64,000 nucleotides of DNA from Gemmatimonadota bacterium. Its GTDB lineage: Bacteria > Gemmatimonadota > Gemmatimonadetes > Gemmatimonadales > Gemmatimonadaceae. The DNA is taken from the NCBI GenBank assembly GCA_020161135.1, contig JAIUOB010000004.1, positions 62,001-126,000 of the forward strand, written 5' to 3'. Shown in pieces: positions 43,670-54,233 of the stretch. Numbering within the stretch: position 1 is the stretch's first letter; every line of letters begins with the position of its first letter. A program made the position numbers and the translations under genes. The notes beneath the pieces are model-generated. The model searched no databases. It was not told the DNA's origin and saw nothing but the letters and a program-made list of their open reading frames with translations.

Positions 43670-45084
43670 CGACCAAAGCTTCCGGCAGAGGTGGGATCAG
43701 TCACGAGCGGGAGGACACGCGACGACGCGCGCGTGACGACGACGGCGGGACGTGCGACGCCACGGAGCGTCGCCGCGAAGTCGAACTCGTCGACCACATG
43801 ATCGATGCGCGCGTCGACCATCGCGCCGGGCGCCACCACGTGGTGCGCCGCGTCGGGCGGCACGGTCAGGTGCACCAGCCCGTCGATGTCGTCGGCCTGC
43901 CACGGCGCACGCGCCACCCAACCGCCCGGCGTCTCGCCGGCCCGCTCGACGAGCAGGGTGGCGTCGCGGCCGACAAAGCGTTCGTAGCGCTCGGCCGTGA
44001 TGGCGGCCTGCAGCGCCTCGAGGTGCGCCTTGCGTTCCTGCTTGATGCTCTCGGCCACGTCGTCCTCCATGGCCCAGGCCCGCGTGCCTTCCTGCGGCGA
44101 GTAGGTGAACACGCCCACGCGATCGAGCTGCAGCTCCTCGAGGAAGTCGCAGAGGATCGTGAAGTCCTCCTCCGTCTCGCCGGGGAAGCCGACGATCACG
44201 CTGGTGCGCACGGCGAGGTCGGGGACCACGTCGCGATAGCGCGCGAGCCGCTCGCGAATCGTCTTCTGCCGCTCGGGACGGCGCATGCGCGCCAGCACCG
44301 CGTCACTGCCATGCTGCATGGGCGTGTCGAGCCAGCGCACGATGCGCGGGTTCGCGGCGATCACCTCGAGCAGGCGCGGCGTGATGCCGGTGCTGTACAG
44401 GTACATGAGGCGCAGCCACGGAATGTCCGTCTCGCGCACCAGCGCCTCGAGCAGCTCGGGGAGCGCCATGCCATCGCGCCGATCGCGCCCGTAGTGCGCG
44501 AGGTCCTGCGCGACGAGGTTGATCTCGCGCGCCCCCTGCACTTCGAGCAGCTGCGCCTCGCGCACTAGATCGTCCACCGCGAAGCTGCGATGCTTGCCGC
44601 GCATGAGGGGAATCGCGCAGAAGGCACACCCGTGGTCGCACCCTTCGGAAATCTTCAGGTAGCGCACGTGCGGCAGGTCGCCGCCGAACAGGCGCACGCC
44701 CGGATGCTCCACCAGCGAGCCGCCCAGCAACCCGCGGGCGACCAGCTCGGGCACGAGGCGATCGGACTCGGAGGTGCCGAGGAACACGTCGACCTCAGGC
44801 AGCGCCTCGGCCAGCTCGCCCTTGTGGCGCTCGACCATGCACCCCACCGCGAACACGGCCTTCACCTGGCCGTGCTCCTTGAGCCGCGCCGCCTCGACGA
44901 TGGCCTCGATGCTCTCCGCCTTCGCGGCGTCGATGAAGCCGCAGGTGTTGACCACCACCACGTCGGCGTCAGCGAGGTCCTGCACGGGCGTGCCACCGTG
45001 CGCGACGAGGTCGGCGAGATAGCGCTCGGAATCGACCGTGTTCTTGTCGCACCCCAACGTGACGAGCCCGACGCGCAGGCTCAC
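43666..45084 (-). CDS. rimO: Ribosomal protein S12 methylthiotransferase RimO
   Basis: RimO adds a methylthio group to Asp89 of S12 using two iron-sulfur clusters. The 472-residue product has the N-terminal UPF0004 domain (VGLVTLGCDKNTVDSERYL, VVNTCGFIDAAKAESI, VGCMVERH with three cluster Cys), the radical SAM motif ISEGCDHGCAFCAIPLMRG and a C-terminal TRAM domain. The start is GTG in a GTGA overlap with yajQ. RimO rather than MiaB is indicated by VTLGCDKN and EGCDHGCAFC. Confidence 0.95.
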   Translation of the reverse strand: MSLRVGLVTLGCDKNTVDSERYLADLVAHGGTPVQDLADADVVVVNTCGFIDAAKAESIEAIVEAARLKEHGQVKAVFAVGCMVERHKGELAEALPEVDVFLGTSESDRLVPELVARGLLGGSLVEHPGVRLFGGDLPHVRYLKISEGCDHGCAFCAIPLMRGKHRSFAVDDLVREAQLLEVQGAREINLVAQDLAHYGRDRRDGMALPELLEALVRETDIPWLRLMYLYSTGITPRLLEVIAANPRIVRWLDTPMQHGSDAVLARMRRPERQKTIRERLARYRDVVPDLAVRTSVIVGFPGETEEDFTILCDFLEELQLDRVGVFTYSPQEGTRAWAMEDDVAESIKQERKAHLEALQAAITAERYERFVGRDATLLVERAGETPGGWVARAPWQADDIDGLVHLTVPPDAAHHVVAPGAMVDARIDHVVDEFDFAATLRGVARPAVVVTRASSRVLPLVTDPTSAGSFGR

Positions 45085-45581
45085 CGGAAGTTCCCGAACT
45101 GCAGCTCCACGCCGAAGTCCCCCTGTCGCAGCATCGCGATGCACTCCTGCAGCGCATCCTTGTCCGGGCTCTGCACCCGCACCTGCTCGCCCTGAATGCT
45201 CGCCGTGACCTTCTTGAGCTTCGCGTCGCGGATGGCCGTGCTCACCTTCTTCGCCGTCTCGGCGTCGAGCGCCATCTTGAGCTTCACATCGCGGCGGAGG
45301 ATGTCCCCGCTCCCCGGCTTCGCCTCGCCGATATCGAGGTTCTTCACGGAGATGCCACGCTTGATGAGCTTCCCGCGCAGCACGTCGAGCAGCGCGTCGC
45401 TCCGCATCTCGCCCTCGGCTTCGAGGTGCACGAGGTTGTCGGTGCGCTTGAACTCCACCACCACGTGGGAGCCCTTGAAGTCGAAGCGCTGGGTGACCTC
45501 CTTGGAGGCCTGATTCACGGCGTTGTCGACCTCCTGGAGGTCGCAGCCGGTGGTGACGTCGAACGAGTAGGTGCTGGCCAT
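45081..45581 (-). CDS. yajQ: YajQ-family cyclic-di-GMP-binding/nucleotide-binding protein
   Basis: The 166-residue product begins MASTYSFDVTTGCDLQEVDNAVNQA and continues with TQRFDFKGSHVVVEF and GDILRRDVKLKMALDAETAKKVS, all typical of YajQ/UPF0234. It has two tandem alpha-beta domains. Some homologues bind cyclic di-GMP or nucleic acids; that is family knowledge only. It starts 24 bases after rpoD and overlaps rimO. Confidence 0.93.
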   Translation of the reverse strand: MASTYSFDVTTGCDLQEVDNAVNQASKEVTQRFDFKGSHVVVEFKRTDNLVHLEAEGEMRSDALLDVLRGKLIKRGISVKNLDIGEAKPGSGDILRRDVKLKMALDAETAKKVSTAIRDAKLKKVTASIQGEQVRVQSPDKDALQECIAMLRQGDFGVELQFGNFR

Positions 45582-45605
45582 GCCCGAAAGCTACTCGGCC
45601 ATGGC

Positions 45606-46466
45606 TCAGCCGAGGAAGCTTTCGAGCGCCTTCGAGCGCGAGACGTGGCGAAGCCGGGAGAGCGCCTTCTCCTTGATCTGGCGCACGCGCTCGCGCGTGA
45701 TGCCGAGCTGGGAGCCGATCTCCTCGAGCGTCATGGGCTCGGAGCCGTCGATGCCGAAGTAGAGGCGCAGGATCTTCGACTCGCGGTCCTTGAGGCTCCC
45801 CAGCGATTCCTCGATGGCCTCGGTGAGCGCCTTTTCGAAGGTCTGCTCGTCGGGCGTAGCGTGGTTCGTGTCGGGGAGGTAGTCGAGCAGGCGATTGTCC
45901 TCGCCCGGCGTGAGCGGCGCGTCGAGCGACAGGTGCACCTGGGAGATGGACATGGTCTTCGCCACCTCCTCCTCGGTGATGTCCATCCCGTCGGCGATCT
46001 CGGCGTGCGTGGCCTCGCGGCCCAGCTCCTGCAGCAGCGCGTTGGCGCGCTTCCCGATGCGGTGCAGCGTGCCGGCGCGGTTGAGCGGCACACGCACGAT
46101 GCGCGACTGCTCCGCGAGCGCCTGCAGGATGGCCTGGCGGATCCACCACACGGCGTACGAGATGAACTTGATGCCCTTCGTCTCGTCGAACTTGTGGGCC
46201 GCCCGGATGAGGCCGAGGTTCCCCTCGTTGATGAGGTCGGAGAGCGAGACGCCCTGGTTCTGGTACTTCTTCGCGACGCTCACGACGAAGCGCAGGTTCG
46301 ACCGCACGAGCTTGTCGAGCGCTTCCTGGTCGCCGGTGCGGATGCGGCGCGCGAGCTCCGCCTCCTCTTCGCGGGAGATCAGCGGATAGGCGCTGATGTC
46401 GCGCAGGTACTGATCGAGGGAGCCTTCCTCGAATGCAGCCTTCTTCTTCGGCGGGGTGACGGCCAT
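45606..46466 (-). CDS. rpoD: Primary-type RNA polymerase sigma factor (RpoD/SigA group)
   Basis: The 286-residue product has regions 1.2 to 4.2 without region 1.1: SLDQYLRDISAYPLISREEE, LVRSNLRFVVSVAKKYQNQG, LINEGNLGLIRAAHKFD, GIKFISYAVWWIRQAILQAL, the region 3 segment and a final LGITRERVRQIKEKALSRLRH. The YAVWWIRQAI and RERVRQIKEKAL segments are those of housekeeping sigma factors. Short forms like this occur as the main sigma factor in Bacteroidetes-Chlorobi and Gemmatimonadota. Only one such gene is visible in the window. Confidence 0.93.
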   Translation of the reverse strand: MAVTPPKKKAAFEEGSLDQYLRDISAYPLISREEEAELARRIRTGDQEALDKLVRSNLRFVVSVAKKYQNQGVSLSDLINEGNLGLIRAAHKFDETKGIKFISYAVWWIRQAILQALAEQSRIVRVPLNRAGTLHRIGKRANALLQELGREATHAEIADGMDITEEEVAKTMSISQVHLSLDAPLTPGEDNRLLDYLPDTNHATPDEQTFEKALTEAIEESLGSLKDRESKILRLYFGIDGSEPMTLEEIGSQLGITRERVRQIKEKALSRLRHVSRSKALESFLG

Positions 46467-46584
46467 CTCTGGTGCGGCTCGACGGGTCGGGAGTCTCGAC
46501 GGGGACCGCGCGGGAGGGAGAGCGCGGTGTACTGCGGAACGACGATGATTAATCGTGATCGAGCGACGTGCGGCCGTCAACGCA

Positions 46585-46608
46585 CCCCCGCGCATCTTCA
46601 CGCGGGGG
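46585..46608 (-). terminator. Hairpin between the aldehyde dehydrogenase gene and rpoD
   Basis: CCCCCGCG and CGCGGGGG form a perfect 8-base stem with an 8-base loop, 20 bases after the aldehyde dehydrogenase stop. No T-run follows on the minus strand, so it may be a Rho-dependent or weak terminator, or a leader hairpin of rpoD. A TTGACG lies just downstream on the minus strand and could be a -35 box, but no well-spaced -10 was found. Confidence 0.45.
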
Positions 46609-46627
46609 CCGTTGGCGTGACACCCGC

Positions 46628-48112
46628 TCAGTAGTTGTCGATCTGCGCGCGCTGGAGGGCGCCGGAGTAGTCGATGTAGCCGACCTTGGTCTCCGAGTAG
46701 AACTCGTACACCTCCCATCCCCCCTCGCGGTGCCCGTTCCCGGTCTCCTTCACGCCGCCGAACGGCAGGTGCGCCTCGGCGCCGATCGTCGGCGCGTTCA
46801 CGTACGTGATGCCGTTGTCGAGCTCTTGCAGAGCCCGGAATGCGACGTTCACGTCACGCGTGTAGACGCTGCTCGAAAGCCCGTAGCGCACGCCGTTGTT
46901 CACCGCGAACGCCTCGTCGACGGTGTCGACGCGGATCACGGAGAGGACCGGCCCGAAGATCTCTTCCTGGTCGAGGCGGCTTCCCGCCGTCACGCCGGTG
47001 AAGATCGTCGGCTGGAAGAAGAATCCCTTGTCGAGCGCGCCGCCCGTCGCGCGGGCACCACCGCAGGCCAGGGTCGCGCCCTGCGCCTTCCCGATCTCGA
47101 TATAGCGCTCGACCTTGGCGCGCGCGTCGGCGTGCACGAGCGGCCCCACCTCGGTGCCCGCCACGCGCCCGTCACCGAGACGCAGCGCGTTCGCGCGCGC
47201 CACGAGGCGCTCGACGAACTGGTCGTGAATGCCACGCTGCAGCACGAGCCGGCTGGTGGCCGTGCACCGCTGCCCCGTCGTGCCGAAGGCACCCCACAGC
47301 ACGCCGTCGAGCGCGAGGTCGAGATCGGCATCGTCGAGCACGATCTGCGCGTTCTTGCCGCCCATCTCGAGCGACAGGCGCTTGTGCATGCGCCCGCACG
47401 TCTCCCCCACGAGGCGGCCCGTCTCGGTGCTGCCGGTGAACGAGATGACCGGCACCTGCGGATGCTCCACCAGCGCCTTCCCCACCACCTCACCCATGCC
47501 GTGCACGAGCTGGATGACCTCGGGCGGCAGTCCGGCCTCGAGCAGCACTTCCACCAGCACGGTGGCCGTGTGCGGCACGTCTTCGGCCGGCTTGAGGATC
47601 ACCGCGTTGCCGCACAGCAGCGCCGGGAACGCCTTCCACGTCGGGATGGCCAGCGGAAAGTTGAACGGCGTGATGAGTCCGCACACGCCGATGGGGCGCC
47701 GCATGCTCATCGCCCACTTGTTGGCGAGCTCACTGGGGACCGTATGCCCGAAGAGCCGACGCCCCTCGGTCGCGGCGTAGTACGCCGTGTCGATCCCTTC
47801 CTGCACATCACCGCGCGTCTCGGCGAGGGGCTTGCCCATCTCGCGCGTCATGATGTCGGCGAGCTCCTCCTTGCGCGCCGCCAGCAGGTCGCCGACGCGA
47901 CGCAGCACATCGCCACGCGCGGGCGCCGGCGTCCGCTTCCAACGGGCAAAGCCGCGCTGCGCGCTCGCGACGGCGGCCTCGACGTCGGCGACGCCCGAGG
48001 CGGGGAACTGGCCGATCAGGTCGTCCTGATTGGCGGGATTGCGATTCTCGAAGTACGCGCCGGTGGACGGCGCGACCCAGTGGCCACCGATGAAGTTGCG
48101 GAAGGTCGTCAT
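46628..48112 (-). CDS. NAD(P)-dependent aldehyde dehydrogenase
   Basis: The 494-residue product is a standard ALDH: ITPFNFPLAIPTWKAFPALLCGN (oxyanion Asn and cofactor region), SFTGSTETGRL, catalytic Glu in LEMGGKNAQIV and catalytic Cys in GTTGQRCTATSRLV, then EEIFGPVLSVIRV and PFGGVKETGNGHREGG. The FGTTGQRCTATSR pattern recalls the alpha-aminoadipic semialdehyde/ALDH7-like and GabD-like groups, so the substrate is uncertain. Start is the ATG before TTFRNFIGGHWV. Confidence 0.93.
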   Translation of the reverse strand: MTTFRNFIGGHWVAPSTGAYFENRNPANQDDLIGQFPASGVADVEAAVASAQRGFARWKRTPAPARGDVLRRVGDLLAARKEELADIMTREMGKPLAETRGDVQEGIDTAYYAATEGRRLFGHTVPSELANKWAMSMRRPIGVCGLITPFNFPLAIPTWKAFPALLCGNAVILKPAEDVPHTATVLVEVLLEAGLPPEVIQLVHGMGEVVGKALVEHPQVPVISFTGSTETGRLVGETCGRMHKRLSLEMGGKNAQIVLDDADLDLALDGVLWGAFGTTGQRCTATSRLVLQRGIHDQFVERLVARANALRLGDGRVAGTEVGPLVHADARAKVERYIEIGKAQGATLACGGARATGGALDKGFFFQPTIFTGVTAGSRLDQEEIFGPVLSVIRVDTVDEAFAVNNGVRYGLSSSVYTRDVNVAFRALQELDNGITYVNAPTIGAEAHLPFGGVKETGNGHREGGWEVYEFYSETKVGYIDYSGALQRAQIDNY

Positions 48113-48137
48113 GCCGCGAAATCTAGCCGCGGCCTTC

Positions 48138-48734
48138 TCACGGAGGGGTGGTGGGCGGCAGCGTCGTGCCGTCGGGCACCGCGGCACCACCGGCCGGCGG
48201 CGTGACCGCCGGCGTGCTGACCGGCGGCAGTCCCTCGCAGCTCCACTGCGCCGGGCGCTGCTCCGACGCGATGGCGTAGCCCACACGCGGGAGCACCTCA
48301 CGCGCTCCCAGCGCCGCCCCCCAGGCGATCACACCGAGCGACGCGAGATGCGCCCAACCGAGTCGGTGCCGCCACGTCCCGATCGCACTCCAGATCCCGA
48401 GCGCTGCCACGCCACCGGTGGCCGCCGTGAACCCCCACAGCGGCACGCCGCAGCGCGCCGGCCACGGCCACCACATGAGCCCTGCCGCCGCTCCTACGGC
48501 CAGCAGCACCTTGACCCACGTGACCCACGGCCGTCCCGACGCCAGTGCGCCACCACTGGCCGCGGGCGCCGCGATCGCCTTGGGCGCTGCCGACGGCGCG
48601 GCGACACGACCACCGGCCTTCGCGCCGGCCGCCGGTGCCGCAGGCGCCGACGTGGCCATCAACTGCTCATCGGAAATGGAAGCGAGCTGCTTGTCGATCT
48701 TCGCCAGCTCGGCTTCCCAGTTGCGATCGGACAT
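48138..48734 (-). CDS. Small membrane protein of unknown function
   Basis: The 198-residue product has a hydrophilic start (MSDRNWEAELAKIDKQLASISDEQL), an Ala/Pro linker of about 40 residues, three or four hydrophobic helices (VTWVKVLLAVGAAAGLMWW, FTAATGGVAALGIW, LASLGVIAWGAALG) and a Pro/Thr/Gly-rich tail. I do not recognise a family. Codon use is like its neighbours. It ends 25 bases before the aldehyde dehydrogenase start. Confidence 0.65.
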   Translation of the reverse strand: MSDRNWEAELAKIDKQLASISDEQLMATSAPAAPAAGAKAGGRVAAPSAAPKAIAAPAASGGALASGRPWVTWVKVLLAVGAAAGLMWWPWPARCGVPLWGFTAATGGVAALGIWSAIGTWRHRLGWAHLASLGVIAWGAALGAREVLPRVGYAIASEQRPAQWSCEGLPPVSTPAVTPPAGGAAVPDGTTLPPTTPP

Positions 48735-48756
48735 GACGTGGGGGATGACGGGACGA

Positions 48757-50130
48757 TCAGGCGGGAGCGCTTTCCCGCGTCAGGGCATAACGTTCGATCT
48801 TCTTGTAGAGATTCGAGCGCGGCATGTCCAGCGCCCGCGCCGTCTCGGACACGTTCCAGTCGAACGTCCGCAACTTGGCCAGCAGGAACGCCCGTTCGGC
48901 CGCCATCTTGAATTCTTCGAAGGTCGCGCAGTCGAGCAGGCTGCCCAGCCCCGCCGGCTCGGTCGCACGACGGCCCACCAGGCGGTCGACATCCGAAACC
49001 TGGATGGTCGCGGCGCTCGCGAGAATGACGAGCCGCTCCATGGTATTCCGCAGCTCCCGCACATTCCCCGGCCAGTCCAGTTCAGCCAGGCGCCGCAACG
49101 CCTCGTCGGTCACGCCGCGCGCCGGCAGCCCGTCGCGCGCGGCAAACTGCTGCAGGAAGTGCACCACCAGCAGCGGAATGTCCTCGCGACGCTCCCGCAG
49201 CGGGGGCACGGTGATGGGCACCACGTTCAACCGATAGTACAGGTCCTCCCGAAAGCGCCCCTCGGCGATCTCCTGCTCGAGCTCCTTGTTGGTGGCCGCC
49301 AGCACGCGCACATCGACCTGCACCGGCTTGTTGCCGCCGATGCGCGTGACCACGCCATCCTGGAGCACGCGCAGCACCTTGGCCTGCGCGCCGGGCGACA
49401 TGTCACCGATCTCGTCGAGGAAGAGCGTACCCCCGTCGGCCTGCTCGAACTTGCCGGCGCGGTCGGCGATGGCGCCGGTGAACGACCCCTTCATGTGGCC
49501 GAACAGCTCACTCTCGATGAGCTCCCCGGGAATGGCCGCGCAGTTCACTTCGACGAATGGCTTGCGCGCGCGCAGCGACCCACGATGGATTGCGCGGGCC
49601 ACGAGCTCCTTGCCGGTGCCGTTCTCGCCGGTGATGAGCACCCGCGCCGGCGTGGCCGCCACTTTCTCGATGCGCTCGAGCAACGCGCGAATGCCGAAGC
49701 TGCGCCCGACGATCTCGTAGCGAGACTCGATCGTCTCGCGCAGCCGCGCGTTTTCCTCGCTGAGCTGCCGCGTGGCGAAGGCGTTGCGCAGCAGCACGAT
49801 CACGCGATCGGTGTCGAGCGGCTTCTCGAGGATGTCGTACGCGCCCAGTTGCGTGGCTTCGACCGCGGTCTGGATGGTCGCGTGTCCGCTGATCATCACC
49901 ACCGTCGCGTGCGGATCGGCCTGGCGCAGCCGCTTGAGCACCTCGAGCCCGTCGAGCCCGGCCATCTTCACGTCGAGAAACACGAGCTGCGGCCGGAAGG
50001 TGTCGTACACCGCGATCCCTTCGGTGCCATTGCTCGCGACTTTCACCTCGAACCCCTCGTACTCGAGGAGCTGACCGAGCGCCTGGCGAATGCCGGGTTC
50101 GTCGTCGATGACGAGGATGCGTCGACTCAT
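48757..50130 (-). CDS. NtrC/NtrX-type sigma-54-dependent response regulator (GSFTGA variant)
   Basis: The 457-residue product has a receiver domain (LVIDDEPGIRQAL; phosphoacceptor Asp53 in FLDVKMAG), an AAA+ domain with Walker A GENGTGKE at 168 to 175 and Walker B GGTLFLDEIGD, and a Fis-type helix-turn-helix (NVSETARALDMPRSNLYKKIE). The sigma-54 contact loop reads GSFTGA at 215 to 220 where most activators have GAFTGA. No histidine kinase or rpoN is in the window, so the signal is unknown. It overlaps the upstream gene by four bases. Confidence 0.92.
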   Translation of the reverse strand: MSRRILVIDDEPGIRQALGQLLEYEGFEVKVASNGTEGIAVYDTFRPQLVFLDVKMAGLDGLEVLKRLRQADPHATVVMISGHATIQTAVEATQLGAYDILEKPLDTDRVIVLLRNAFATRQLSEENARLRETIESRYEIVGRSFGIRALLERIEKVAATPARVLITGENGTGKELVARAIHRGSLRARKPFVEVNCAAIPGELIESELFGHMKGSFTGAIADRAGKFEQADGGTLFLDEIGDMSPGAQAKVLRVLQDGVVTRIGGNKPVQVDVRVLAATNKELEQEIAEGRFREDLYYRLNVVPITVPPLRERREDIPLLVVHFLQQFAARDGLPARGVTDEALRRLAELDWPGNVRELRNTMERLVILASAATIQVSDVDRLVGRRATEPAGLGSLLDCATFEEFKMAAERAFLLAKLRTFDWNVSETARALDMPRSNLYKKIERYALTRESAPA

Positions 50131-51053
50131 CGCGCGGAGGGGGCTGGAGAGCGGGAAGACCGTGGCGCCGACTTGGCGGGCGCCTCGGCGCCCCCCTCGG
50201 CGTTGCGATACAGCGTGAGGCGACCGGCCACCACACGGGCGTCACCGACGCCGCGCGGGAGTGGCAGCGGGAGCGCGTCGGCGGGTGCCTGCGCGACCGC
50301 TGCCTCGAGAGCATCGGCACGCGCTGCGGCCACCACCGTGCCGCGCGGCGCGCTTCGCACGGCCGCGCGGCGGAGCGCCCCGACCACCGACACCCGCAGC
50401 CGTTCGGGCAGCGGCACCCCGCGCACGGCAAGACGACGCACCCGCCACCACGCGAGCTCCGCGGGTGCGGGGGCGCCGGGCTCGCGCGCGGCGCGCACAT
50501 CGGCCGGCTCGATGGGGCCGGCCAACTGCAGCGAGTCGGTGCCGTCGAGGGCCGCGCCGAGCATGGAGGTCACCGCGTTGTCGCCGACGAGGGTCGCCAG
50601 GGCGCGGCGGCTGATGGCGCCGCGCACGAGGAGTTGGTCGTCATCGAGCGCCACGGCCACCCCTTCGAGCTGCGGCGGCAGTACGCGCGCCAGCGGGCCG
50701 AGTGCACCCACGGCGGCGTCGGCGTCGAGCGACTGCCACGCGCGTCCCCCACGCCGCGCGAGCCCCGCAAGCGCCTCGCGCGCGGCAGCGGGCATGGGCG
50801 CCGCGCCATCGAGTGGCACCCAGTGGCGCCCGTCCGTCCGGGCCGGCGGCGCGTCGGCGCGTTCGGCACCGCGAATCGCAGGCGCCTGCGCGCTGTCGGT
50901 CGCACGCGGCGCGCGGTCGTCTGCCGCGCGCGCACGCAGGCGACCGGCGAGTTGCGGCACGACCTCCTCCGGCCGCCCGCCGGCGCGCCACCAAAGGACA
51001 CCACCGGCCGCGACCAGCACGGCGACAACGCCTACACGGGTGAGACAGCCCAC
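50127..51053 (-). CDS. Membrane-anchored protein of unknown function coupled to the sigma-54 regulator
   Basis: The 308-residue product has one N-terminal membrane helix (GVVAVLVAAGGVLWW), a charged linker rich in Ala/Arg/Asp, and a domain of about 170 residues with strand-like segments (LEGVAVALDDDQLLVRGAI and AWWRVRRLAVRGVPLPERL). I do not recognise a family; a weak likeness to lipid-binding DUF2993-type domains is only an impression. It overlaps the response regulator by four bases, so the two are co-translated. It might be the sensor or a target of the regulator. Confidence 0.6.
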   Translation of the reverse strand: MGCLTRVGVVAVLVAAGGVLWWRAGGRPEEVVPQLAGRLRARAADDRAPRATDSAQAPAIRGAERADAPPARTDGRHWVPLDGAAPMPAAAREALAGLARRGGRAWQSLDADAAVGALGPLARVLPPQLEGVAVALDDDQLLVRGAISRRALATLVGDNAVTSMLGAALDGTDSLQLAGPIEPADVRAAREPGAPAPAELAWWRVRRLAVRGVPLPERLRVSVVGALRRAAVRSAPRGTVVAAARADALEAAVAQAPADALPLPLPRGVGDARVVAGRLTLYRNAEGGAEAPAKSAPRSSRSPAPSAR

Positions 51054-51192
51054 GGCCAGAGGGGGTGAGGGGACGGGTCAACCTAGCCCACCGCCGACGG
51101 CGGCGGCAGCCACGTCGGTCAGTACCCCACGGCCGTACCCAACGATCGCGCGCGCCGCGGTGGCCTGCAGCACGCGCGACCGCCGAGTGTGC

Positions 51193-52416
<1,224 letters not shown>

Positions 52417-52525
52417 GCAGGACCTCGTCGGGCGAGAGACGTGGAGGGCGGGCTCCTGCATGACCATAGCGCCGCCGGCGTGGGACGGAAGGGTCCGGTT
52501 GAAGGACAAGAGGAGGAGATGTGAT

Positions 52526-54112
52526 TCAGTTGGCAGCAACACGGTCCAGCTCGCCGTTGCCTGACGGCGTGGGTGCCGAGGCGCGGGGCGCGGTGTCCGC
52601 GTCCGACGACGGCCGATAGCGGAGCGCTTCGGCGATGTGGGCCTTGGTGACGCTCTCGCTGGCGTCGAGGTCGGCGATGGTGCGGGCGACGCGCAGCACG
52701 CGGTGGTAGCCGCGCGCGGAGAGTGTGAGGCGATCGGCGGCGCGCACGAGCAGCGTGCGCGCTTCGCCGTCGAGGCGTGCGGCGGGGGTGAGCAGGCGCG
52801 CGGGGGCGGTGGCATTCGTGCGTGCCGCGTGGCTGTAGCGCGCACGTTGGAGCGCGCGGGCGGCGAGCACCTGCTCGCGGACGGTGGCGCTGCGTGGCGC
52901 GGGGGCGTGGTGGGCGAGTGCCTGCGGCGGCACCCGTCGCACGGTGACGTGCAGGTCAATGCGATCGGCGAGTGGGCCGGACAGTCGCGTGCGGTGTCGT
53001 TCGAGGTCGGCGACGGAGCAGCGGCAGGTGCGGTCGTCGCAGCCGGCGTAGCCGCAGGGGCACGGATTGCTGGCGGCGACGAGGGCGAAGCGGGCGGGAA
53101 ACCGTGCGGCGCGCGCGGCGCGCGCGACGACGACCGTGCCATCCTCGAGCGGCTGGCGCAGTGCTTCGAGCGCGTGTCGCGGGAAGAGACTCAGTTCATC
53201 GAGGAAGAGCACGCCGTGGTGTGCGAGGCTCACTTCACCGGGACGTGGCCAACTGCCGCCGCCCACGAGTCCGGCGAGCGAGACGGAGTGATGTGGTGCG
53301 CGGAACGGGCGTGCGAGGGTGGAGACATCGGTATCGGCGGGCGAGAGGAGCCCGGCGACGGAGTGAATGGCCAGCACGTCGAGCGCTTCGTCGTCATCGA
53401 GCGGTGGCAGCAGTCCCGGGAGCCGTCGTGCGAGCATGGTCTTGCCGGCGCCGGGCGGTCCGACGAGCAGGAGGTTGTGTCCACCTGCGGCGGCGATGAC
53501 TGCGGCACGCACGGCTTCGTCCTGGCCGACGATATCGCCGAGGTCGGGGGTGGTGGTGTCGACGAGCATCGGGGTGGCGGGGCGTGCGCTGGGGCGCGCG
53601 GAGCCGTCGCGCAGGGCGGCGACGAGTTCCGCGAGGGTGCGCGGCGCCATGGCGCGCGCCTGCGGCACGCGCAGGGCTTCGGCGAGGTTGGCGGGTGGTA
53701 CGATGAGCAGCGCATCGCGGGTCGCGGTCACGTGTCGCGCCACCGCGAGGACGCCGCGCACCGCGCGCAGTTGGCCGTCGAGCCCCAGTTCCCCGAGTGC
53801 GCAGGTGGTCTCGAGCGCGTCGGCGGGGAGTTGTCCGCTGGCCGCGAGCAGCGCGAGGGCGATGGGGAGATCGAAGCCCGTGCCGGCCTTGGGGAGTTCA
53901 CCGGGGGTGAGGCTCACGGTGATCCGCCGCGGCGGCACCGTGAACCCCGAATTCACCAGCGCCGCGTGCACGCGGTCGCGGCTTTCCTTCACTGCCGTCG
54001 CGGCCAGCCCCACCAGCGTCCACTGGGGCAGCCCGTTGGCGACATGTACTTCGACGAGGACATCGACGGCGTCGATGCCGAGGACGGTGGCGGATGGCGC
54101 GGCGGCAAGCAT
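52526..54112 (-). CDS. comM: YifB/ComM-family Mg-chelatase-like AAA+ ATPase
   Basis: ComM is a hexameric helicase that helps integrate transforming DNA. The 528-residue product has an N-terminal Lon-like fold ([20 protein letters not shown]), Walker [24 protein letters not shown] (split over the motif), [23 protein letters not shown], and the zinc-like Cys cluster [15 protein letters not shown]. The end has the lid region [12 protein letters not shown]. The ATG at 54112 is preferred to an in-frame GTG at 54118. No other competence genes are nearby. Confidence 0.93.
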   Translation of the reverse strand: MLAAAPSATVLGIDAVDVLVEVHVANGLPQWTLVGLAATAVKESRDRVHAALVNSGFTVPPRRITVSLTPGELPKAGTGFDLPIALALLAASGQLPADALETTCALGELGLDGQLRAVRGVLAVARHVTATRDALLIVPPANLAEALRVPQARAMAPRTLAELVAALRDGSARPSARPATPMLVDTTTPDLGDIVGQDEAVRAAVIAAAGGHNLLLVGPPGAGKTMLARRLPGLLPPLDDDEALDVLAIHSVAGLLSPADTDVSTLARPFRAPHHSVSLAGLVGGGSWPRPGEVSLAHHGVLFLDELSLFPRHALEALRQPLEDGTVVVARAARAARFPARFALVAASNPCPCGYAGCDDRTCRCSVADLERHRTRLSGPLADRIDLHVTVRRVPPQALAHHAPAPRSATVREQVLAARALQRARYSHAARTNATAPARLLTPAARLDGEARTLLVRAADRLTLSARGYHRVLRVARTIADLDASESVTKAHIAEALRYRPSSDADTAPRASAPTPSGNGELDRVAAN

Positions 54113-54233
54113 GGGCACAGTGTGCGTGCGTGCGTCGGTGCCGCTGTCATCGTTTTCGCGCGCGCCTGCCCGAAGTGTTGCGTGCGGGCGATGTGTAGGG
54201 GCGTTGCAATCAGCGTCGCGATGTCGTCCCGCG

